A stretch of 64,000 nt of DNA. It comes from Ostrinia nubilalis (Eukaryota > Arthropoda > Insecta > Lepidoptera > Crambidae). Position 1 is the stretch's first letter, and the number at the start of each line of letters is the position of its first letter. Positions 1-10,200 of the stretch are shown here, piece by piece. Under the pieces are notes generated by a model that worked only from the letters and a program-made list of their open reading frames with translations, had not been told where the DNA came from and ran no database searches. The DNA is taken from contig NC_087119.1 of the NCBI RefSeq assembly GCF_963855985.1, positions 7,480,001-7,544,000 on the forward strand, written 5' to 3'. The translations under genes and the position numbers were made by a program.

Positions 1-92
1 AAGCGCAAATTCATTTTCTTTTATTTGCCTTTTTTTCAGACGAAATGACTGGACTATTAGGTACACTCCAGTCAATTGAGTATACACAGGGT

Positions 93-535
93 CAGGGTGG
101 AATTTCGTAATACCACCTGGAGGGCAAGTACCTACTCTTAATACTGTAGATAGGAATTTTACTAAAACGAAACATTCCTAAATTTTTTAAAAGAAAAATA
201 ACTGCGTTCATAGATTTCCAAAAATTTTTGCCCACACCCGGGAATCGAACCAGCTAAAGTCTGTTAAAAATTACACTTGTATTTTTATTGCATCGATAGT
301 TAGGGTTAAGTATAAGAATGAAATCTCTCTAACAAACTTGACAAATCAAATGAAATGTTAAAATATTTTTATTAATTAGAGAAAATTGGGGTGAATTTTC
401 GAAAATTTGGAAATCTTTGTGTCCAGTTCCCTTTCTTTTTAAAAATAAAGGAATGTTTTCTTTGAGCAATTTTTTTTATCTACAGTACCTATTAACTTTT
501 CCCTCCAGGTGGCATTACAAAATTATTCCACCCTG
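93..535. mobile_element. Inverted-repeat element with CAGGGTGGAAT ends
   Basis: The left arm (CAGGGTGGAATTTCG ... CACCTGGAGGG ... CTGTAGATAG) returns as its diverged reverse complement at about 470-535. Inside, the minus strand has a GGTTCGATTCCCGGG sequence resembling a tRNA B box. No coding capacity. Confidence 0.65.
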
Positions 536-974
536 TATATTTTGTGAGTTTTTGTGTTTTTACCGCTCATAAAAAACTACTTACATCTTCATTCCTCCAT
601 GATGATATTTTCTTTACTCTGTTTCCTAATCTGTGTTATATTTGTTTAGGCTTGTTTGACTTCCCATTTTTGGGTTTGATATTTGTTTCTCAAAGGCTTG
701 TACGATAGGATAAGAAGAACGAACAACATTTTTATGTATACGAAAGTTTTAATAAGCAACAAAATACTTCAACAAAATACGATTTAAATACATTTGTTGG
801 TAATTAAACTAAACGCTTGTAACAAGTAATTAACAAGAGCCAATTAGATTAACTACTTAGATTATTTTAATCGAATAATCAGATAAATCTTAATCAGACT
901 ATCAATATTGGATACCTTATTAATGTAACTAAGGAATCTTAAATTAGTTTGCTTAAATACATCCTCGCTCTTAA

Positions 975-1110
975 CGCCCGTATTCACAAACATTACTATG
1001 AGGTCTCTGCTCGCACAGGGTGACACACGAACCAATCACAGAGCTCTATTCAACGCTTTGCGTTCAATTTGCTGCTTCACTTAAGCAAGCATCGTTTGTG
1101 AATACGGGCG
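975..1110. mobile_element. Small inverted-repeat element, family A, copy 1
   Basis: 136 bp bounded by CGCCCGTATTCACAAA and its reverse complement. Non-coding; the whole element is matched in opposite orientation at 6527-6673. Target duplication unclear (possibly TAA). Confidence 0.8.
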
Positions 1111-1163
1111 TAAATGACGTTTAGCGTATCATAAATTAAAGTCTAGGGAGGATTGTCACTGGT

Positions 1164-1288
1164 TCATTTTTTGAGGATCCTAGTGACTTCGGCCAGAGGC
1201 GTGGAGTAGGTGCCAGGCTTCACCAGGTTCACCAGCTGCTCGGCTATCTCTTGGCCAACGCGGACTTGAGCCTCCTTGGTGGATGCAC
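1164..1288 (-). CDS. PHGDH: PHGDH terminal exon
   Basis: Completes Gly287 and continues [22 protein letters not shown] to TRILKK and TGA. This is the C-terminal helix that packs back on the substrate domain. I saw no convincing AATAAA on the minus strand within about 200 bases downstream; a small inverted-repeat element sits there at 975-1110, so the 3' end is undefined. Confidence 0.93.
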
Positions 1289-4200
1289 CTGCAAGGAAGA
1301 ATAAGAAATTCGTTTATGATGATTTAATATGTTATTGTTATCAAGCTGTAGATCCTGACTTCACAGGAGTTGCAGCGGTGGGAACGAGAGGTGGGAATAG
1401 GGGAATAGGGGAATAGTCAACATGACTTCAAACTCTAGACTCTAGACGATATTTAGTTCAGGGACATTATTACTCGTAGGTATACAAGTAATGAATATTT
1501 GTATTTTACAAAACTTGATAAATACCTATAGGTATAGCTAAGCTCAAATACCGAAACGTTAACTAGGAAAAACAAAACGTAGTCACTGTAAAACATTAAA
1601 ACGAATGTTTCTTATGAAAACACTCAGGACGCGTTGTAGTTCTCTGTCTACTACTTTGAGTGTAACATACATAATACAATAAAATCAAAACAACAAAATA
1701 AATATATACAAAATCTTGTTTGTTCGTTTCAGCCAAACGACGTCCACAGCTGGACAAAAGCCTCCCTCAAAGATATCCATAACGACAGGTCCTGCGCTGC
1801 CCACATCCTGGTTCTTTCAGGTTCTGGAGTGACGATCACGGGCAATTGGTGATACATTCAGGTCGGTTTCTCAAACTTACCTAAATGGGGGGTGGCGATG
1901 ACTGATGCATGCTGAATAATTTCCAGCGTCAAGGGATCAGTGGGTGGCTCCTGTTCGAACACGTCCAATGCAGCTGCTCCCACCTGGAAAACAACAACTG
2001 TCGATTAATAAAGCATGCACGACTCATAAAAAAGTAATAAAACTCAATTTATTTTTGCAAGTAGGCTTGGAAAAAGCTCTTTTACATGTCCCAGTAATAA
2101 CCCTACCACTGCTTCGGGATAATAAATGGGCCCATGCTGAGAAGAAGCAGAGCAAGAAACTCAGTCACTATTGTCAACCTCTTTTTCATAGGTTTACAGT
2201 CTTTATAGTTAAATGTGTACCATCCTAGACTGCATCCCACTTAACATCAGGTGCGATTGTGGTCTGTCTGTCTTTGGCTCCCTCTTTCGCTAGTGGAACA
2301 TCCCAAAGTTTTTAATGCTGGCCTTTTGAGATGTCCTTACTAGGACGGACTCTATTTTCTAAGATCCTTCCACCTCGTTTCTTCTTTGAGTCGATCACTA
2401 ATAGGAGACACTTGAGAGAGTTCAATAGACCATTGCGAGGATTTGCAAAGCAGTACATTAAGGAGAATGAAACCAATTTACTTAATATTTATGTAGCCCT
2501 ATCGTCCTGTGGCAGAAGTGATAATGATGATGATCTACTTAAAATCAAATTGATTTAATTGATACTGGAGTAGGGTTTTTGTAAAGTTACCTGGCCCGAG
2601 TTGAGGGCGTCCAGAAGGTCCCTCTCGTTGATGAGACCCCCGCGACCAACGTTCACGATTTTCACGCCCTTCTTGCATTTCCCCAGAGAGCTGGCATTGA
2701 TGAAGTCTGTGAAAATATTTTAATAAATATTAACTGATTTATTTTATTTGGGATGCCGAATGTGTTGGCTAAGTAATTACCGCAAATACCGCAATATTTT
2801 TCAGTTATAAAAGACCCCTTTCTAGAAAAGTGGACGGAAATATCAACTTAAGTTACAACTATGTAGTTATTAACTAGATATGTGGAATTCTTGTCAGTCA
2901 AAGTTAAACCATCTCAACTGTTTAAGATTATTTGATTACTTACTCTAACGGTAAATATTAATGGTAACGTAGAGATTCGTAAAGTTTATTATAAATATTC
3001 CTTTGGATTATTCAGAGCATAATCTGCATGACTCACGTTACACAGAAAATTAACAAACAGCACTATACCTACTAACAACATAGTAACACTCCGTTGGAAA
3101 CAATGAACTTTATCTCTAAAAGATAAGATGAAATATATTTTGGTCTGATAGGTCACCATATGGTACCATCGAGAATATCGTATGATTTAATCAAAATAGA
3201 GATAAACAGACTAATTTATGAGTGTTGGTTGAAACAAGTTATGAAATAGATAAACGGCGACCGGTTTGGTTTGTTGTCTAGCTAATTCCTACACGAATTA
3301 TTAATCTTATTATGTTTCACGTGCTTGTATTAAAATCCTAAGATTTTTATAACCCAGCAGTTACTTATGTGGGGTTTGATCACTAAAAAGTTGGGAGCGC
3401 AGAATACCACTGACAAATAAATATGTAATTAGCTATATGATATTGATTATAATTATATTATTAGCCCCCCCCCCCCCCCCCCATTTTGGCTTGAAAAATC
3501 TGAAAAAAATCGTAATAATAGGACTGCAAGGAAAGCTATAGCGGTTAAGATAGATCAGTTAGTTTAAGAGTAATAGTCGTTTTACTCATGTATTATAAAA
3601 TTTCATACCTTACAAAAATTCCTTAGAAAAAAAAATTAAAAGTTACTTTAGATGAAGTAATTGCTTGCTTCTGAAATATATCGGCCATTCTCAGATGAGC
3701 TAGTTTTTGCGTGTCCGGACTGTTAAATCGTTAAAAATGACAAATTAGAGACATGCAAGTATTTTTATATGTTACTTAACAACCCCATCCAGTTGTGCAT
3801 TAAATCATAGGCCTCTATTTTAAGTATTTGTGACTTAATTAATTTCATGAACCTCTGTTCTCTAATTACCGTTACGCGTCCGCACACCGACTTAATGTTA
3901 AAACTTGGCTGTAATTTTTATGTCGTATAGATTTGGTTTACTCCATTCAACATTTTAAAGAGTACAAAAGATTGTCTTACGCATAGCAAAATATCTATTC
4001 AATAGAACCATTCTGTAAATAATTAGAATTAAAAAACTGCTTGTCCGAGCGAAAGTCCTAATTCCCGTGACGTTTTCTGTTTTTGGGCACACAAGCCTAA
4101 ATAATAATATTTGACACATCATTTACGCGCGCGGCGCGAGCCCTTAGTTAGTTCTAAGACCTGTTAGCAAGTAGACGTCTATTGCGTTGGCGTACCGTCG

Positions 4201-7200
4201 ATGAATTGCGTAAGAGTATAATTACCATATCTTTGGTTTTCAATTTTTCTATTTACCATGTCCTTATTTTTATACTCGATTTTTGAAGGTAGATCCACGT
4301 TGTTAATTTAAATAGATTCAGTACTTTAGCCTTCATACGTTGTAGTAAGACAGTATTTGCATACGCTGAAGATTTTGGAAATTTTGAATAAAAACTATCG
4401 TTTTATAATTTCCATGTACTAATTACCGTATATTTATAATCACCGTTGTATGAAATTATTACCTACAAATTGCACTGACGATTGAATACGTATGATGATA
4501 AAATATGAAATATATCTAGACTTTCGCATAAAAACTGTACGGACTTTTCTTTCAATCTTACAATCAAAATTTTAAAAAACTTTCGTTAGAGTAACCTCGA
4601 AATAGATTAGATTTCATGACGAATGTTCAGCTTCAGTTGCTGCATGGTTTTTGGATTTAAGAGTATATTTTAACCCCTAAGGTGACCCCACAAAAAGAAG
4701 TTACCTGGAGTGAAATCGGGGCTTTCTGATGGCCAGGAGATGTCACCCCTGCATGAAACATGTCTCGTACCAGATATTTATTTTTACTATTAGTATAATT
4801 GATATTAACATCTTAAATCATTAATTAATTCTAATATAATACCATTAACATCTATCCATAATACCTTTGCCCTAAGAAGATGAAATTTTCCAACAGTAAC
4901 ACTTACCTGGCGTGATCACATTAAGAACAAAAGAGAACAAATCAACAGACAATGGGACTTTTCAAGGCATTAGTGTATAGGCACTTTGTACCATCCTAAA
5001 CTGCATCCTACCTGCTTTGTTATGCATAGAAAAAACTTCGTGATATGCAATGGGTACTGGACAGAAGAAGCTTGGAGAACAAACTATATACAAATGGATC
5101 CTAAAACCCATGTAGACATGGCATCGACTTAGCCTTGCAAATGTAGAAATACTTTAACGTTTTCAAAATAAAGGTTTAAAAATCTTGAGCTGTGCACCTT
5201 GGTTTACAAAGTTCAGTGAAGTGATACCAAACGTCAAAAAGGGTGTGGAAATTCCTGTAAAGCTTACAACCAAAGACTAGAGTCTAGTCTAGATTGCACT
5301 TCATGCAATCTATTTGCTGCATCCCTTCTAAATTCTAAGAATTCTGCATTTAGGCTCAGGAGAAAGCGAATAGCATCAATCTGAAAACTTATTGTAAAAG
5401 AATCGAGGTGACAAATCATGGGATATGCTGAGCTGGAACTGTCATTATTACAAATTCAATTTAATCTGATAATGGGTGATGGCTGATCGCAGATAGATTA
5501 AAAAGAGGAAAAATCACTTAAATCATTAATTAATTTTTCGATATATGCATATCCGAAAAATCAAATTTGTGAGATCTCCTGATCCATTATCTGTACGTTA
5601 AATCGTTTGTACCACATTGAAATCAAATAAATGATTATTAAGATTCTGATGAAATGTGACACGTAGCCCCGTCTGGCCGAAACTAAGTGTTCCTGTTATA
5701 GCCTCAATTATTGCAGTATACTAAAAATATATTGATACAATAAATAATAGAAATGATTGTTTTCCTTTTTTCAAAGGGTTATTAAGTGTACCTACAGCGT
5801 TTTTTATGACGCTATATATTTATATACAAATATATCAATGCAAGATATTGTTTTCTTGCTATTTTACATATTTTTTCTAATTACCGTTAGATTCAGTATT
5901 AGCCTTATCTAATTACCATGACCATAAAATTTTTGAGTCTCATTTACGCGAAAACCGCTTGGAATAATTTGACGCCTTAACGATTGTTAAATTCGTACTT
6001 TTCATGTGTTTCATATTTAAATGCGTTTAAGTCAATTAAGCCAAATTTCAAAAATGATATGGTAATTAGGCTGAGAACGCCTAATCGTGAGAATGGCCGA
6101 TATATATTGTGGTAACGAAGGACAACTACGGAACCCTACACTGCGCGTGACACGACACGCACTTGGTCGGTTTATTTTGTAAAACTATTTGCAAAAAATA
6201 AATGACTTTTTTAACGCGACTTACTCCTGGTGGAGTCGATGAGCGGCGTGTGCAGCGTGATGTAGTCAGCCAGCGGCCAGATCTGCTCCAGCTCCATCTT
6301 AGTGGCGTGGAACTCCGCGCACTGCTCGCTTGATACGAACGGGTCGAAGCCGATAATCTGGAGAAGACAATAAGTACGTTGTTTTTAGCAAAATTCACAA
6401 CATTTTTAAGCTCTTCAGGTACTGGTTTACCTATACTTAGCACTCAGCTACTACTAGAAGTAGAAAAAACACATTCATTCGCCAAGCGCTTCAGCATGAA
6501 GATAGTTACTTAGTTTCTGAAACTAACGCCCGTATTCACAAACGATGCTTGGTTTTGTGAAGCAGCAAATAGAACGCACAGCGTTGAATAGCGTTCTGTG
6601 ATTGGTTCGTGTATCACCCTTTGCATCCACGCGCACTGTGAGATGTCATAGTAATAATTTGTGAATACGGGCGAAAGTATGATAGTAAAACTTGGTCGAT
6701 TTATTCGTGTAGTAAAAGTGCAAAAACTGTTATTTGGAGGTCTTGATTGTAATAGCAAGTCGCAAACGCACATTCTAACAATAGATCCCACGCACATTTA
6801 GATCATGAGTATTACCTTTATGAGTTCGATTTCCCAATTGACACAAAAAAGGACTAGGTACTTATAACATTCCAGAGATTGGTTTTAGATCATATTTATA
6901 CATAATTTATAGCCATAAATATAAGAAATAGTTATATTTTGCATATCAAGCAAAATGTGCAAACATTTTCGCTGCACTGGATTTAATTGGATGCAATGTA
7001 ATAAATTAAACATGTCAAGGTAAAATAGAATCTAGAAAATGTTTTGCTTACTGCATAAGTATTGAATCACGAGGATACTTGTTGCCAACCCAGTCAATTG
7101 GTTAGAAGGCCAATAGAACCAGAGCACGATATTAAAGGTAGAATACTACAACCATCGCGTATTATAACGCAGCTTAATAAAATTAAATCTTATTGACATA

Positions 7201-10200
7201 ATAAGTATCTATCGAGAAGGAATACAATTTAATAAATAACTACATAGGTACATGATCTCAGGAATTCGACGGCTATTTTCGATCGCCGAAACTCATAAAT
7301 ACAGCTATGAAAATGTCTCAGTTTTCTGTTTTCAGTTTTTGTAATAAAAAAAAGTCCTCAAGCTACGTTAAATTAGTTAATTACAGTAAACGCAGCATCT
7401 TGTTGAACCTGATCTTGCTGATTGCACAGTTATAGGTCATCATAACTTAGGCTGGCTTGCACCATCTTTCTTTGACTGTAACAAACGTCAAAAATCTGTC
7501 AAACTCCATACGAAAATCACCGATTATTGTAGTTACGGTCAAAGTTTGGTGGTGCAACTCAGCCTTAAAGGCTAGTTATACAGACTCACCTTCATGCCAA
7601 ACGAGTGCATCCTAACTGCGACTTCCCTGCCGACTCTGCCAAGCCCGAGGATGGCGAGGGTCTTCCCGTTGACCTCTGAGCCGGTGTAGAGCGCGCGGTC
7701 CCAGCGACCGGCCTTCAGGGCAGAGGCGGCCGGCGCCACGTGCCGAGCCAAAGCTAGGGTCAAGGCGCATGTGAGCTCGCACGCGCTTAACGCGTTAGCT
7801 CCAGGGGCACTGTCAACAATCACGGTTCAAGTTCTCAAAAAATGTAATTGGAAAACAAGTCAATACATAACTAACGCTCAGAATTAAGTCTACCAATGAT
7901 ACTCAACGTGGATATCACGTTCAGGGATTTTGATCTATTATGGATCAATATGAATCGAAAAATACATAATAATATATTTGAAGTCTTTGAGCTGGCTGGA
8001 ATGGGTGGACCTGGATTTTTGGATAACTAATGAAATTACATTGAAGTTTTAACACTTCAATATATCGTTATCTTACATAGGTAGTCTGAAAAGAAGAAGA
8101 TGATAGGAAAGCAGGAATTTATAAAGAAGCAGAGGGTTAGGTTACAGTTCGCAAACGCGGCGGAAGTTCTTACAATAATTGGACAGTATTACTTGATAGT
8201 AAACAACAATAGATATCGTAGGTAGTTGGTAATATTGGTATACAAACCATATGTTTAGATTCATGGGCATTGGCTGAAGCTGAGAATTTTCAGAAGGATA
8301 TAACTTGTACTACCAGATAAGAGTTTAAATTCCTAATCATCTGATAAAAGATGCTTGTCTGAAGGTCTGAAGCTGGTTTCAGAAGGATAAGACTTAACTA
8401 GGTACTATCAGATAGAGTTTAAATTCCATAGAAAGGGTACTTGCTTGATAACACCAACTCCCTTCTGGCCTGCGGCTGGCACGTCGATGTTGTCGACGCC
8501 CGCGCCGGCGCGTCCCACCACCTTCAGCTTGGTGCCCGCCGCCAGAACTTCCTTCGTCACTTGGGATGCTGACCTTACTACCAAAGCCTCATGGTTCTGG
8601 AAAAAATAAGATCTCTACTAAGTAGGTATTGTACCTTGTTATTCAGGTCTTCTTTGGGAATTTATGCAGTTTGGTATTATGTACTTCTTACATCAATAAG
8701 TACCTATGACAATCATTTCATTGTCTGCCTTTTCTAAAGTTTCCTCTGGAGAGCCCCAGCCACAATTAAGGTTACATTCCAATCAAACAAATCCTTTAAT
8801 TTTCATAAAACTACCTACTTCTGCGTCTCACTAAGATCATTATGAAAACTTAAATGTGCGTAACATTTCAGGATCAACTAACGTTGGGTACTTACGTATG
8901 AATGATACATTCGTTAAATGTTAAGCACATTAAAGATCTAAGTATTTATTCTTTAAACTTTATAATGTTGGTAACAAGTTTAATGACGAACACGAGTGTG
9001 TTATTTACGAGAAATATTTGATGTTTTCGTCAAAAAGCGCTCAAGTGTCGATATAGCCTATCTGACAATCACCTAACAACAATTTATCGCCGATATAATA
9101 TCACTAATGGGAGCTAAAAATAAAATAATTACTATGTTGTTTGTGAAATGTGATCAAATCTTTTAAATATCGACCTGTTTGTTAATACTAACTAGGTATT
9201 GCTGGGATCCATTGTGTGGAATTAACATTAACAATTGAAGGGTAATAGCTATACAACGTGAAGGTATGTAAGCAGGTGCAGTTTCTGTTTTCTTCTCGGT
9301 ACATAGGTACATGCTTTGTTATATTGTATTGTAATCATATTTACGATGTCTCATAGTCTAAACAATGTAAGAGACTGTTCAGATTAAACGCTATTCAATA
9401 AAACCAATGATGAAATGAGACTTGCAATGACATTCGCCGGTCAAAACAAATTGATAACGAACAATAACAGTTGGGACATGATGAAATTATTGGTAGGTAG
9501 TGCTCCGGTGCTTATCAAAACAAATAGTGTAACAACCGTTCTTAAATTAGACAGGGGATTTATTTAAATATTTTCTTCTAAAAGTTTCCTTATTTGGTTT
9601 GTGAGTCGGCCCACTGATATCGTCTAATGACTTAGGGTTTATCTATCTGATCACCTTTTTTTACAAAACAATTCCGTTCTCAACAAAATCATGTCTTTGG
9701 TCTCCAACTACGTATTTCCTTACTGATAATAGGCTTATAAGGAACAACTGAAAGAAATCCCAACACCTATAGGTAAACTTATCTTACGTAATGAGGATAA
9801 AATATTTAGAACTCCTTTGAAGAATTAAGTTCTTCATTTTCCATCGATAGACGCCAAGTATGTAATAGTCCAAGACACGTCCAATCCAGCTTTAACAGTG
9901 AGATCTTATGTCGTAATGGGTATGATATTACTAGCAACACACTCTGTTTCCTACCAAAAGCAGAATACTGCTTCCTAAATTTAACCGGATGAGGTCAGAT
10001 TGCTTATAACTTCATCATCATCATTTTAGCGACGGTCGTCCACTGCTGAATATTACATAGGCCTCCCCCAATGACTTTTAGATTGTCCGGTTGGTAGCAG
10101 ATGGTAGCAGCAGACTGCATCTAGCGACATCTGTCCACCTTGTGGGTGGATGCCTGCACTTGCCGGTACGTGTATGGATGCTACAAGCTACCACTGCTTC

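Noticed and set aside
4705..4748. 44 bp minus-strand cassette with ag acceptor and gtaact donor inside a PHGDH intron, resembling an alternative exon.
   Set aside because: Its length would break the reading frame between exons 4 and 5 and its translation matches nothing in the family. Outer GGTGACCCC/GGGTGACA repeats hint at repeat-derived sequence.
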